64,000 bases of DNA from Flavobacterium oncorhynchi (GCF_002217355.1 NZ_MUHA01000010.1:1-64000); one strand, 5' to 3'; counted from the stretch's first letter, positions 8,614 through 17,662 are shown. Notes: a model not told the origin generated them from the letters alone. Numbers and translations: made by a program.

Positions 8614-11385
8614 TTACATTACTAACGATTTGTTAGAAGGCGCAAACTTAGTCAAGTTGATACCTTCAACCGCAGTTGTATATTCATTTAATGTTGGAGT
8701 TCTACCTAAAATTGTAGATAAAACTACAACTGGTGTAGAAGAAAGTAATGATTCTCCTTTTTTACCTTCAGTATCTTCTACAACTCTTCCTTGGAAAAGA
8801 CGTGTTGAAGTTGCCATAACAGTATCTCCTTTTGCCGCTTTTTCCTGGTTACCCATACAAAGGTTACATCCTGGGCGCTCTAAGTATAACATATTTTCGT
8901 ATTCTGTACGTGCAGCACCTTTTGGAGCATTATCATCGAATTCGAAACCAGAGTATTTCTGTAAAACTTCCCAGTCACCTTCAGCTTTCAACTCATCAAC
9001 AATATTATAAGTTGGAGGAGCAACAACAAGAGGAGCATTAAACTCAACTTTTCCTGTTTGCGCTTCTACGTTTTTCAACATTTGAGCAAGGATTTTCATA
9101 TCGCCTTTATGAACCATACAAGATCCAATAAATCCAAGATCTACTTTTTTCACTCCGCCATAGAAAGACAAAGGTCTAATGGTATCGTGAGTATATCTTT
9201 TTGAAACATCAGCATTATTTACGTCTGGATCAGCAATCATAGGCTCAGAAATCAGATCAAGATCTACTACAACTTCAGCATAATATTTAGCATTAGCATC
9301 TGGAGTTAAAGCTGGTTTCTCTGCCGATTTAATTTCTGCAATTCTCTTATCCGCTTTATTGATCAATCCTTGAAGAACGCGTTTTTCGTTATCCATGCCT
9401 TTATCGATCATGATTTGGATTCTACCTTTTGCAATTTCCAATGATTCGATTAAAGTATCATCTTCTGAAATACAGATAGATGCTTTTGCTTTCATTTCTG
9501 CAGTCCAGTCTGTAAATGTAAATGCTTGGTCAGCAGTAAGTGTTCCAATATGAACCTCAATGATTCTTCCTTGGAATACATTTTCTCCTCCAAATTGGTG
9601 AAGCATCTGAGCTTGAGTAGCATGAACCACATCACGGAAATCCATGTATCCTTTCATATCTCCTTTGAAAGTTACTTTTACAGATTCTGGAATTGGCATT
9701 GAAGCTTCTCCAGTAGCAAGTGCAAGAGCAACAGTTCCTGAGTCAGCACCAAAAGCAACACCTTTTGACATTCTTGTATGAGAGTCACCACCAATAATGA
9801 TAGCCCACTCATCGATAGTAATATCGTTAAGAACTTTATGAATAACGTCGGTCATTGCATGATAAACACCTTTCGGGTCACGAGCTGTGATTAATCCGAA
9901 ATCGTTCATAAATTTCATCAATTTTGGAATGTTTGCCTGTGCTTTTTTATCCCAAACTGAAGCAGTGTGACAACCTGATTGGTATGCACCATCAACGATT
10001 GGCGAAATCACTGTTGCAGCCATAGACTCTAATTCTTGAGCAGTCATTAAACCTGTAGTATCTTGTGAACCTACTATATTAACTTCTACACGAACATCAG
10101 AACCAGCGTGTAATACTTTACCTGGCGCAATACCAACAGCATTTTTGTTGAAGATTTTTTCTACCGCTGTAAGACCTTGACCTTCAATAGAAATTTCTTT
10201 TGATGGAGCAAATACAAGAGGCGCTTCAACATCTAAAACTTTTGCTGCTAATGTTTGTAGTTTTTTACCAAATACAATAGCGTATGAACCACCTGCTTTA
10301 ATGAATTCCATTTTCTGAGGAGTAAAAGCCTTAGAAATATCGATTAATTCTTGATCGCCGTTATATAATTTTTTCTCTTTAATATTGATCGTAAGCACTG
10401 TTCCTGTAGCAACAGAATATGTTTGCTCTAAAACTGGCTCGTCATTTTCATTACGAACAACATTACCTTCTGCATCAACCTTTTTCACCCAGTTTTTAAG
10501 ATCTAAACCTATTCCACCTGTAACATCGACAGTTGTTAAGAAAATTGGAGAGATTCCGTTTGTTCCACCAACAATTGGAGCGATATTTACGAATGGAATA
10601 TATGGGCTTGCTTGTTTCCCTGTCCAAAGAGCCACGTTATTTACACCTGACATTCTTGAAGAACCAACTCCCATTGTTCCTTTCTCTGCAATTAACATTA
10701 CGCTTTTATCAGGATGTTGTGCTTGCAGCTCTCTAATTTCTTTCTGTGCTTGCGGAGTAATCATACATTGCCCATGAAGTTCACGATCTGAACGTGAGTG
10801 AGCTTGATTACCCGGAGAAAGTAAATCTGTTGAGATATCCCCTTCACCAGCAATAAAAGTTACAACTTTAACTTCATCTGCCACTTCTGGCAGTTTTGTA
10901 AAGAATTCTGCTTTTGCATAGCTTTCAAGGATTTCTTTTGCTATTGCATTATTATTTTTGAATGCTTCTATTAAACGATCCGTATCTGCTTCATAAAGGA
11001 AAACTTGCGTTTTCAGCACTTTTGCTGCCGCTTCTGCAATTGCAGCATCATTACCTAAAGCTAGATCTAACAACACCTCAATAGAAGGCCCGCCTTTCAT
11101 GTGTGATAATAATTCAAAAGCAAAAGTTGGAGTGATTTCTTTTACTACTGACTCTCCTAATATAATTTCTTTTAAAAACTTAGCTTTTTCACCAGCAGCA
11201 CTTGTAGTACCCGGCAAAGTATTATAGATAAAAAACTTAAGAGAATCTTCTCTGTATTCGTTATCTAAATCTTTAATCTGCGAAATAATTTCGCTTACTA
11301 ATTCTGCACCATCAATTGGCTTTGGATGAAGTCCTTGGCTTTTTCTTTCTTCGATTTCTTTAATGTAATCTTTGTAAGTATTCAT
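8614..11385 (-). CDS. acnB: Bifunctional aconitate hydratase 2 / 2-methylisocitrate dehydratase
   Basis: A 923-residue AcnB-type aconitase. An N-terminal HEAT-like domain (residues about 1-160) precedes the swivel domain (about 165-385, with SRSDRELHGQCMI) and the catalytic domains. Cluster ligands are Cys756 in GFIGSCMVHKGDM, and Cys840 and Cys843 in CNLCMGNQ. AcnB acts in the TCA cycle, and in some bacteria in the methylcitrate cycle. In other bacteria the apo-form can bind mRNA when iron is scarce; nothing here tests that. The TAAATTTG box at 11426-11419 on the minus strand resembles a -7 element, but no clear -33 TTG is seen. The gene has its own terminator before acn. Confidence 0.95.
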   Translation of the reverse strand: MNTYKDYIKEIEERKSQGLHPKPIDGAELVSEIISQIKDLDNEYREDSLKFFIYNTLPGTTSAAGEKAKFLKEIILGESVVKEITPTFAFELLSHMKGGPSIEVLLDLALGNDAAIAEAAAKVLKTQVFLYEADTDRLIEAFKNNNAIAKEILESYAKAEFFTKLPEVADEVKVVTFIAGEGDISTDLLSPGNQAHSRSDRELHGQCMITPQAQKEIRELQAQHPDKSVMLIAEKGTMGVGSSRMSGVNNVALWTGKQASPYIPFVNIAPIVGGTNGISPIFLTTVDVTGGIGLDLKNWVKKVDAEGNVVRNENDEPVLEQTYSVATGTVLTINIKEKKLYNGDQELIDISKAFTPQKMEFIKAGGSYAIVFGKKLQTLAAKVLDVEAPLVFAPSKEISIEGQGLTAVEKIFNKNAVGIAPGKVLHAGSDVRVEVNIVGSQDTTGLMTAQELESMAATVISPIVDGAYQSGCHTASVWDKKAQANIPKLMKFMNDFGLITARDPKGVYHAMTDVIHKVLNDITIDEWAIIIGGDSHTRMSKGVAFGADSGTVALALATGEASMPIPESVKVTFKGDMKGYMDFRDVVHATQAQMLHQFGGENVFQGRIIEVHIGTLTADQAFTFTDWTAEMKAKASICISEDDTLIESLEIAKGRIQIMIDKGMDNEKRVLQGLINKADKRIAEIKSAEKPALTPDANAKYYAEVVVDLDLISEPMIADPDVNNADVSKRYTHDTIRPLSFYGGVKKVDLGFIGSCMVHKGDMKILAQMLKNVEAQTGKVEFNAPLVVAPPTYNIVDELKAEGDWEVLQKYSGFEFDDNAPKGAARTEYENMLYLERPGCNLCMGNQEKAAKGDTVMATSTRLFQGRVVEDTEGKKGESLLSSTPVVVLSTILGRTPTLNEYTTAVEGINLTKFAPSNKSLVM

Positions 11386-11791
11386 AATATGTTAGAAGTA
11401 TTTTTGTTTTTTTGTACGCAAATTTAAATATTAAAGCCGAGAATTAAAAATAATATAACAGAAGTCGCGTTTTCAAAAATTATTATTATTAAAAAACGAT
11501 TTTCGCTACTTGTTTTTGCTAAAATATCAGTTTTACATTAAAAAAATGAATTATTGATATTTTAAAAACCTTTCTTTAGCAAAGTCGAAATTAGACGTAA
11601 TAAAGTAAGTGAGATTTTACTTCTATTTTAGAAAAGAACAGTTCTAAATAAGCAATTATAACGTTATAGTTATCCCTTTTAGAGTCAATTTTGTCTTTCA
11701 TTCGCAATCAAAAATTCAATACTTTTTCCAAATTAAAACAAAAAAGCCTGATAGTATTTATCAGGCTTTTTTACAATCTAAATCGTATAAT
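11386..11791. other. Intergenic region between acnB and moxR
   Basis: About 400 bases with no convincing gene. It holds a -7-like TAAATTTG box for acnB on the minus strand (11426-11419), a loose AT-rich inverted repeat AAAATATCA (11521-11529) / TGATATTTT (11555-11563), and the moxR terminator at its right-hand end. No RNA gene or riboswitch fold was recognised. Confidence 0.5.
11741..11771 (-). terminator. Terminator downstream of moxR
   Basis: Arms AAAAAGCCTGATA (11741-11753) and TATCAGGCTTTTT (11759-11771) with a 5-base loop. It lies 20 bases past the moxR stop, and the minus-strand product ends in a T run. Confidence 0.9.
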
Positions 11792-12745
11792 TTACATCAG
11801 CTTTTTAATAATAACTTCTTCAGTTATCCCTTCAGCATCGGCTTTATAATTTTTAATAATTCTATGTCTCAAAATTCCAGTTGCTACCGCTTTTACATCT
11901 TCAATATCCGGCGAAAATTTACCATTGAAAGCTGCGTGAGCTTTTGCCGCTAAAATCAAATTCTGAGATGCTCTTGGTCCTGCTCCCCAATCTAAATAAT
12001 TCTTTACAAAATCATTAGACAATGAATTATCAGGACGTGTTTTACTAACCAAAGTAACTGCATATTCAACAACATTATCTGCAACAGGAATTCTACGAAT
12101 CAAATGCTGGAAATCGATAATTTCCTCTGCCGTAAACAAAGGCTTAACTTCAACTTTATTATCAGATGTTGTTTGCTTTACCACCTTTACTTCTTCTTCA
12201 AAAGTTGGATACTCTAATTTAATAGCAAACATAAAACGGTCTAACTGCGCTTCAGGTAACGGATAAGTTCCCTCCTGCTCGATTGGATTTTGCGTTGCTA
12301 GCACAAAATAAGGCAAATCTAATTTATAATTATGTCCCGCAATTGTAACTGAACGTTCCTGCATTGCTTCAAGCAATGCAGCTTGTGTTTTTGGAGGCGT
12401 TCTATTAATCTCATCTGCCAAAATAATATTAGAAAATATTGGCCCTTTAATAAATTTAAAATGCCTGTTTTCATCTAAAATTTCACTTCCTAAAATATCT
12501 GAAGGCATTAGATCTGGTGTAAACTGAATTCTTTTAAAATCTAAACCTAAAGCTTGCGCCAAAGTATTTATCATTAATGTTTTTGCCAGTCCTGGAACAC
12601 CAATTAAAAGTGCATGTCCGCCAGAAAATATACAAAGTAAAATTTCGTCAATTACGGCATCCTGCCCTACAATTACCTTTGCTATTTCGCTTTTTAGCTC
12701 ATTGCGTTTCTGAACTAAATTATGAATTGCTGTTACATCAGACAT
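11792..12745 (-). CDS. MoxR-family AAA+ ATPase
   Basis: A 317-residue MoxR ATPase. Walker A is GVPGLAKT (near residues 54-61), Walker B is ILADEINRTPPKTQAALLEAMQE, sensor 1 lies in FVLATQNPIEQEGTYPLPEAQLDRF, and the C-terminal lid carries GAGPRASQNLILAAKA. MoxR proteins usually act as chaperones that insert cofactors or assemble complexes together with a VWA or DUF58 protein. Such partners normally sit next door, but here the neighbours are surA upstream and, beyond a terminator, acnB. The gene is therefore separated from any partner. A terminator also lies between surA and this gene. The target is unknown. Confidence 0.92.
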   Translation of the reverse strand: MSDVTAIHNLVQKRNELKSEIAKVIVGQDAVIDEILLCIFSGGHALLIGVPGLAKTLMINTLAQALGLDFKRIQFTPDLMPSDILGSEILDENRHFKFIKGPIFSNIILADEINRTPPKTQAALLEAMQERSVTIAGHNYKLDLPYFVLATQNPIEQEGTYPLPEAQLDRFMFAIKLEYPTFEEEVKVVKQTTSDNKVEVKPLFTAEEIIDFQHLIRRIPVADNVVEYAVTLVSKTRPDNSLSNDFVKNYLDWGAGPRASQNLILAAKAHAAFNGKFSPDIEDVKAVATGILRHRIIKNYKADAEGITEEVIIKKLM

Positions 12746-12765
12746 TTATAAGTGTATTTAAAATT

Positions 12766-12807
12766 AAAAAGAGTCAGCTTTATGAATTCATAAAACTAAC
12801 TCTTTTT
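12766..12807 (-). terminator. Terminator between surA-like gene and moxR
   Basis: Outer arms AAAAAGAGT (12766-12774) and ACTCTTTTT (12799-12807) enclose an inner palindrome, TTTATGAATTCATAAA. It lies 17 bases after the surA-like stop and upstream of moxR, so moxR should have its own promoter or depend on read-through. Confidence 0.8.
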
Positions 12808-12823
12808 CTTTATTTAATAAAAA

Positions 12824-14254
12824 TTATTTTTTCAACCAATTGTTAGCAAAAGTACAATCTCTGTATTCTCCAATAATTTTGATATAAGTATCTTTAATTT
12901 TAGCATCAAACCATTTTGCGATTGCATTGATTTGTTTTTCTTTTAATGCTAATTCTTTAATTTTAGTATAATCTTTACCATAATCTGCTGTATGCTCATC
13001 AATTCTATTAGTAACCGTAATTAATTTATACGTTTTTTTTCCTTTATCATCCGTATTTAAAATTGGCTGAGAAACTTCATCATCTTTTAAGTTTGAAACC
13101 TGACTGTATAAAGTTGGATCCATTTTAGTTAATTCAAAACGAGTGTCCTGCGTATTCGGATTTACCAAAGTTCCTCCATTTGCTTTTGTTTCTTTTTCAT
13201 CAGATTCAGTTCTTGCTGCATCTGCAAAAGTGATTGTTTTACTTACAATTTTAGCCCTAATGTTTGCCGCTCTTTCTTTTGCTTCTTTTAAAGCATTTTC
13301 AGAAACTGTAGGAGCAATTAATATGTGACGCAATTCAACTTCTTGTCCTTTAATTTTATCAACCATAATGATATGGAATCCAAAAGTGGTTTCGAATGGA
13401 GCTGAAATTTCACCTTCTTGTAAACTAAATGCAACGTCTTTAAATTCTTTTACAAAAGGTGTTTTACGTGTCATTTTGTAATAACCACCATTAGGTGAAG
13501 ATCCTGGATCCTGCGAGTACAAAACAGCCTTTGTTGCAAAACTAGATCCTTCTAAAACGTCTTTTCGAATATCGTTTAATCGATCTATTACTTTTTGTTT
13601 ATCTTCTTTTGAAACTGCTGGATCAACAACAATCTGTGCTACTTCCATCTCTGCTCCAAAAGTCGGCAATTCATCTTTTGGTATTTTTTTAAAGAAATTA
13701 CGAACTTCTTCAGGTGTTATTTGAACATCTTTAACAATTTTATCTCTCATTTCTGAGGCTAGTTTTTGTTCTTTTAAGATGTCGGCAAAATACGTTTTAA
13801 ACTCTTCAACTGAACTCTTTTTATAGTATTCTACAACTTTATTGATATCTCCAACTTGTTGTACCATATAATTCAATCGCTCATCCATCATTCCTCTAAC
13901 CTCTGCGTCGCTTACAACGATACTATCCTGAATTGCTTGATGTGCATATAATTTGTCTTCTAATAATTTTCCAAGCATTTGGCATCTTGTAATATCTTTT
14001 ACATTACCTCCTTGACTTGCAATTTCTAAGTAGCCTTTATCAATATCAGAATCTAAAACAATATAATCTCCAACAGTTGCAATAATACCATCAATTTTTT
14101 GTTTTTGCCCCGTATGAAGTTCTGCAGGTTTCTCGGCTACAGGATCCTTAATAATTTCCTGAGCTGAAATCACGGAGTTGAAAAAAAGTAAAAAACACAT
14201 TGTTAAGACTAGTCTATAACCAATTGTTTTTAGCTGTAATTTTTTTAATAACAT
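12824..14254 (-). CDS. Periplasmic SurA-like peptidyl-prolyl isomerase
   Basis: A 476-residue exported foldase. A hydrophobic signal segment lies near residues 13-31 (VLTMCFLLFFNSVISAQ). A SurA-type N-terminal helical domain (about 50-180) includes GIIATVGDYIVLDSDIDKGY. Two parvulin/PpiC domains follow: the first around 200-310, with SSPNGGYYKMTRKTPFV and FETTFGFHIIMVDK, and the second around 315-420, beginning ELRHILIAP. SurA-class proteins escort beta-barrel outer-membrane proteins. The abundance of such proteins in this genome (porin, SusC) fits that role. The predicted promoter is TTG-N19-TATTTTTG at 14412-14383 on the minus strand, giving a leader of about 120 bases. Confidence 0.9.
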   Translation of the reverse strand: MLLKKLQLKTIGYRLVLTMCFLLFFNSVISAQEIIKDPVAEKPAELHTGQKQKIDGIIATVGDYIVLDSDIDKGYLEIASQGGNVKDITRCQMLGKLLEDKLYAHQAIQDSIVVSDAEVRGMMDERLNYMVQQVGDINKVVEYYKKSSVEEFKTYFADILKEQKLASEMRDKIVKDVQITPEEVRNFFKKIPKDELPTFGAEMEVAQIVVDPAVSKEDKQKVIDRLNDIRKDVLEGSSFATKAVLYSQDPGSSPNGGYYKMTRKTPFVKEFKDVAFSLQEGEISAPFETTFGFHIIMVDKIKGQEVELRHILIAPTVSENALKEAKERAANIRAKIVSKTITFADAARTESDEKETKANGGTLVNPNTQDTRFELTKMDPTLYSQVSNLKDDEVSQPILNTDDKGKKTYKLITVTNRIDEHTADYGKDYTKIKELALKEKQINAIAKWFDAKIKDTYIKIIGEYRDCTFANNWLKK

Positions 14255-14598
14255 TATTTTAAATTTAATTTGAATGTAAAGATCTGTATTGTCTGTAATC
14301 TAGCCAACTATTCTAGTTTCTGCAAAAAGCAGTTTCTAAAAATCCAAAATAGTTAATTTCTATTTCTTTTACTTAAAACGAACAAAAATAACAATTCAAT
14401 TACATAATACAACTATCAGCCATACTATTAACAAAAAATTATATGCATTATAGAAACTAATATACTAAAAAGAATTAGTTGAAGGATTTTTGATGCGATA
14501 TCTGCCTAAAATCCAAAACATCAACTCCAAAAACAGAGTCTTATTTATTTTTAAATCGGCGTAATTAATAGTACTTTTGCAACCTATTTATATAAAAT
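14255..14598. other. Divergent intergenic region surA/prfC
   Basis: This 344-base gap holds two outward promoters and no gene. For the surA-like gene (minus strand) the boxes are TTG at 14412-14410 and TATTTTTG at 14390-14383, 19 bases apart. For prfC (plus strand) the -7 box TACTTTTG lies at 14572-14579, with no clear -33 TTG. Confidence 0.55.
14383..14412 (-). promoter_or_regulatory. Predicted promoter of the surA-like gene
   Basis: On the minus strand, TTG (14412-14410), a 19-base spacer and TATTTTTG (14390-14383) match the Bacteroidota TTG/TAnnTTTG consensus. Confidence 0.55.
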
Positions 14599-16191
14599 AT
14601 GAGTTTTTTAAAAGAAATACAACGCAGAAGAACATTTGGAATTATCTCGCATCCCGATGCTGGTAAAACAACTTTAACAGAAAAATTATTGTTGTTTGGA
14701 GGCGCTATTCAGGAAGCTGGAGCCGTAAAAAACAATAAAATAAAAAAAGGAGCAACTAGTGATTTCATGGAAATCGAACGCCAAAGAGGTATTTCGGTTT
14801 CGACTTCTGTACTTGCTTTTAATTATAAAGACAAAAAAATCAATATTCTTGATACTCCGGGACACAAGGATTTTGCTGAAGACACTTTTAGAACTTTAAC
14901 CGCAGTTGACAGTGTAATTGTTGTAATTGACGTTGCAAAAGGGGTTGAGGAACAAACTGAAAAATTAGTTTCGGTTTGTAGAATGCGTAACATTCCTATG
15001 ATTGTTTTCATCAACAAATTAGATCGTGAAGGTAAAGACGCTTTTGATTTGATGGATGAAGTAGAGCAAAAATTAGGATTAAAAGTTACTCCTTTAAGCT
15101 TCCCAATCGGAATGGGTTACGATTTCCAAGGAATTTATAATTTATGGGAAGAAAACATCAATCTTTTTAGCGGAGACAGTCGTAAAAATATCGAAGAAAC
15201 TATCGCTTTCTCTGACGTTCAAAACAATCCAGAGTTAGATAAAATCGTTGGTCAGAAGGCTGCTGAAAAGCTTCGTGAAGAATTAGAATTAATTGATGAA
15301 GTTTATCCAAAATTTGAGCGTCAGGATTATTTAGATGGAAAAATCCAGCCGGTATTCTTTGGTTCTGCTTTAAATAATTTTGGTGTTCGCGAATTGTTAG
15401 ATTGTTTCGTTACAATTGCTCCATCTCCTAGACCAAAAGATTCTGAAACTCGTTTGGTTGATCCTGCAGAAGAAAAAATGACTGGTTTTGTTTTTAAAAT
15501 CCATGCTAATATGGACCCAAAACATCGTGACCGTTTAGCGTTTATTAAAATTGTTTCGGGAACTTTTGAAAGAAATAAGCCTTATTACCACGTTCGTCAG
15601 AAGAAAAATTTAAAATTCTCAAGTCCAAATGCCTTTTTCGCTGAGAAAAAAGAAATCGTTGATATTTCTTATCCAGGAGATATTGTTGGTTTGCACGATA
15701 CAGGAAACTTTAAAATTGGAGATACTTTAACCGAAGGTGAAGTAATGAGCTTTAAAGGCATCCCTAGTTTCTCTCCGGAGCACTTTAGATACATTAATAA
15801 TGCTGATCCTATGAAAGCTAAGCAATTAGAAAAAGGGGTTGATCAATTAATGGATGAAGGTGTGGCGCAGTTATTTACTTTGGAGATGAACAATCGTAAA
15901 GTTATCGGAACGGTTGGAGCACTTCAATATGAGGTTATTCAATACCGTTTAGAGCATGAATATGGCGCAAAATGTACTTACGAAAACTTCCCTGTGCATA
16001 AAGCATGTTGGGTAAAACCTGATGATGCGAAGAACGAAGAATTTAAAGAGTTTAAACGTATCAAGCAAAAATTCCTAGCTCACGATAAATATGGTCAATT
16101 GGTATTCTTAGCTGATTCTGATTTTACAATTCAAATGACACAAAGTAAATATCCAAGTGTAAAACTATATTTTACATCTGAATTTGATTAA
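14599..16191 (+). CDS. prfC: Peptide chain release factor 3 (RF3)
   Basis: A 530-residue translational GTPase that removes RF1/RF2 from the ribosome after peptide release. G1 is ISHPDAGKTTL near residues 16-26, G2 is RGISVSTS, G3 is DTPGHKDF, and G4 is INKLDREGKD. The aspartate in G1 (SHPDAGKT, where EF-Tu and EF-G have a histidine-containing loop) and the RF3-type C-terminal region (LQYEVIQYRLEHEYG) separate it from EF-G. The length is normal. It appears to be a monocistronic gene with a -7 box TACTTTTG at 14572-14579, and it shares a bidirectional terminator with the convergent gene. Confidence 0.96.
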   Translation: MSFLKEIQRRRTFGIISHPDAGKTTLTEKLLLFGGAIQEAGAVKNNKIKKGATSDFMEIERQRGISVSTSVLAFNYKDKKINILDTPGHKDFAEDTFRTLTAVDSVIVVIDVAKGVEEQTEKLVSVCRMRNIPMIVFINKLDREGKDAFDLMDEVEQKLGLKVTPLSFPIGMGYDFQGIYNLWEENINLFSGDSRKNIEETIAFSDVQNNPELDKIVGQKAAEKLREELELIDEVYPKFERQDYLDGKIQPVFFGSALNNFGVRELLDCFVTIAPSPRPKDSETRLVDPAEEKMTGFVFKIHANMDPKHRDRLAFIKIVSGTFERNKPYYHVRQKKNLKFSSPNAFFAEKKEIVDISYPGDIVGLHDTGNFKIGDTLTEGEVMSFKGIPSFSPEHFRYINNADPMKAKQLEKGVDQLMDEGVAQLFTLEMNNRKVIGTVGALQYEVIQYRLEHEYGAKCTYENFPVHKACWVKPDDAKNEEFKEFKRIKQKFLAHDKYGQLVFLADSDFTIQMTQSKYPSVKLYFTSEFD

Positions 16192-16211
16192 TTTTTTTTA
16201 AAATAAAATAT

Positions 16212-16251
16212 AAAAACGGGCTGCCTAACTAATACTAGACAGCCCGTTTTT
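16212..16251. terminator. Bidirectional terminator between prfC and the convergent unknown gene
   Basis: The core arms CGGGCTG (16217-16223) and CAGCCCG (16240-16246) are flanked by AAAAA and a T run, giving a stem of about 12 bp. It lies 20 bases past the prfC stop and 18 bases past the stop of the minus-strand gene. Confidence 0.85.
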
Positions 16252-16269
16252 TTATTTATAAATAGATCA

Positions 16270-17004
16270 TTATCTAGTATAATTAATTCCCAATCCACCA
16301 GCAATATAAATTTTCGTAAGCTCTTCCGAATTGATACTGATATTTTGTATCAATACATTATTCTTAACTGATTTTATAGAAAATGATATTTCTTTTGAAA
16401 AATAATAATCATTACTCGTAATCGTAACCATCAAGCTTTTACTGCTTTTCAAAACCTTTGCAGCTACAGAAAACTCACCTGTTCTCGCATTTATTTTCAC
16501 AGCATTTTCTGAACCATTAACAGAAAGCATCAAATTTGGATATACTTCTCTATCAAAAGGTCTATCTGTTTTACTTTCTAACAATTTACCTTTTATTAAA
16601 AACGAAATTTCGTCGCTTTTAACATGATTATAAGCAATTTTACCCAACTTATAAACACTTGGCTCTGGACAATTTACTTCAGTTTTAACCGGCTCCTTTT
16701 CTTGTGCAGTTAAATTTGAAGCAATCATAAGAGATGCCTCGACTGCAGCATATTTAAAATTATTAATCTTTGATGTTTCGCTATACTCGAACTGCTCATT
16801 AAGCTGTGCTGTTTTTAGTCGGGCACAAATGCTTTGGTCTTTATTCTCTGCGATGAATTTAGCGACTTCAGAATTCGTTTTTTTACTCAAATCGATTACG
16901 TTTTTCATACAAGAATCACAAAATGAACCGTTTGCATTAGGAATCATTTTATCAAAATTTTCTGAACATGGACTTGCTATTTCTAAGGTGAATTTCTTTT
17001 TCAT
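16270..17004 (-). CDS. Unknown protein with N-terminal cysteine motif (SPCSENF...FCDSCMKNV)
   Basis: This 244-residue protein is not recognised as a characterised family. The N-terminus has cysteines in SPCSENF, GSFCDSCMKNVIDLS and SICARL, spaced like a small metal or redox site. A moderately hydrophobic stretch around residues 85-100 (AAVEASLMIASNLTAQ) could be a membrane or export segment, which would make the cysteine part cytoplasmic. The C-terminal half has alternating strands (SFLIKGKLLESKTDRPFDREVYPNLMLSV) resembling a carboxypeptidase-regulatory-like beta-sandwich. I recall the FCxxCxKxVxDL/F motif from other Bacteroidota hypothetical proteins, often with such a domain. Function unknown. 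Confidence 0.7.
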   Translation of the reverse strand: MKKKFTLEIASPCSENFDKMIPNANGSFCDSCMKNVIDLSKKTNSEVAKFIAENKDQSICARLKTAQLNEQFEYSETSKINNFKYAAVEASLMIASNLTAQEKEPVKTEVNCPEPSVYKLGKIAYNHVKSDEISFLIKGKLLESKTDRPFDREVYPNLMLSVNGSENAVKINARTGEFSVAAKVLKSSKSLMVTITSNDYYFSKEISFSIKSVKNNVLIQNISINSEELTKIYIAGGLGINYTR

Positions 17005-17124
17005 ACTATACTCTATTTACGTTAAAATCCTTTAAATCGGCTCTTACTTATTATAGAGTACATATTTTACACAAAGGTTGGGAAGAAATAAAAAAAAAAC
17101 ATTAATCATCTAATAATTAAGCAT

Positions 17125-17159
17125 AAAAAAAAGCACTAATTAAAATTAGCGCTTTTTTT
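17125..17159. terminator. Second terminator-like hairpin downstream of the rpoC operon
   Basis: Arms AAAAAAAAGC + CTAATT (17125-17141) and AATTAG + GCTTTTTTT (17144-17157), with one A/C mismatch. A and T runs on both sides make it able to terminate in either direction. No gene ends immediately before it. Confidence 0.65.
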
Positions 17160-17314
17160 AACTTTGAATTAAATCAACCTTACTAAGTCTTATATTTCAA
17201 AAATTAATCTTTCATAGGAGAGGTTAATTTAGAATAATTTAAAAACAAAAAGGAATTTAGTCGACGAAAGTAAATTAAATCAGATAAACCGCAACCTATT
17301 CAAAACTAAACATC

Positions 17315-17343
17315 AAAAAAAAAGCCCCATAAATATGGGGCTT
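17315..17343 (-). terminator. Terminator of the rpoBC-DUF3467 transcript
   Basis: Arms AAGCCCCAT (17322-17330) and ATGGGGCTT (17335-17343) with a 4-base loop, followed on the minus strand by about eight T. It lies just past the DUF3467 stop. Confidence 0.9.
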
Positions 17344-17350
17344 CTTAAAT

Positions 17351-17662
17351 TTATGCTTGTCCCGCAGGACCAAAATTAAGCGGAATTGGCGCTTGTTCTG
17401 TCTCTTTGATTTCGCCATGGGCAGCTTCAAATCGATGAATATTTTCACCTATTGCTCGCAATAATCTTTTAGCATGTTGCGGTGTCAAAACAATTCTTGA
17501 CTTTACCTTGGCTTTAGGAATACCGGGCATAATGCTCACAAAATCTAAAACAAACTCTGATGATGAGTGATTTATAATCGCAAGATTAGAATAAATTCCC
17601 TCTGCAATAGTTTCATCTAACTCAATATTAATTTGCTCTTGTTGTTGTTTCGGATTACTCAT
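17351..17662 (-). CDS. DUF3467 protein downstream of rpoC
   Basis: A 103-residue soluble protein of the DUF3467 family: ADGIYSNLAI-like motif (EGIYSNLAIINHSSSEFVLDF), then VKSRIVLTPQHAKRLLRAIGENI. It begins 10 bases after the rpoC stop and ends directly before a strong terminator, so it is the last gene of the rpoBC transcript. This placement is conserved in Bacteroidota, to my knowledge. Function is not established; the position suggests a link to transcription but the sequence does not prove it. Confidence 0.85.
   Translation of the reverse strand: MSNPKQQQEQINIELDETIAEGIYSNLAIINHSSSEFVLDFVSIMPGIPKAKVKSRIVLTPQHAKRLLRAIGENIHRFEAAHGEIKETEQAPIPLNFGPAGQA

Larger units (their letters stand above)
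17005..17350. other. Intergenic region with two terminator hairpins
   Basis: These 346 bases lie between the DUF3467 gene and the unknown cysteine-motif gene, with no credible ORF. They contain the rpoC-operon terminator (17315-17343) and a second strong hairpin with T runs (17125-17159). About 155 bases between the two are unexplained and could hold a small transcript. Confidence 0.5.

Noticed and set aside
8630..10777. Several long plus-strand open frames opposite acnB
   Set aside because: These are antisense shadows of a well-supported gene with the full set of aconitase motifs; no independent start signals or homology.
11386..11740. A riboswitch or structured RNA upstream of acnB
   Set aside because: Only weak AT-rich inverted repeats are present; no known riboswitch core was recognised.
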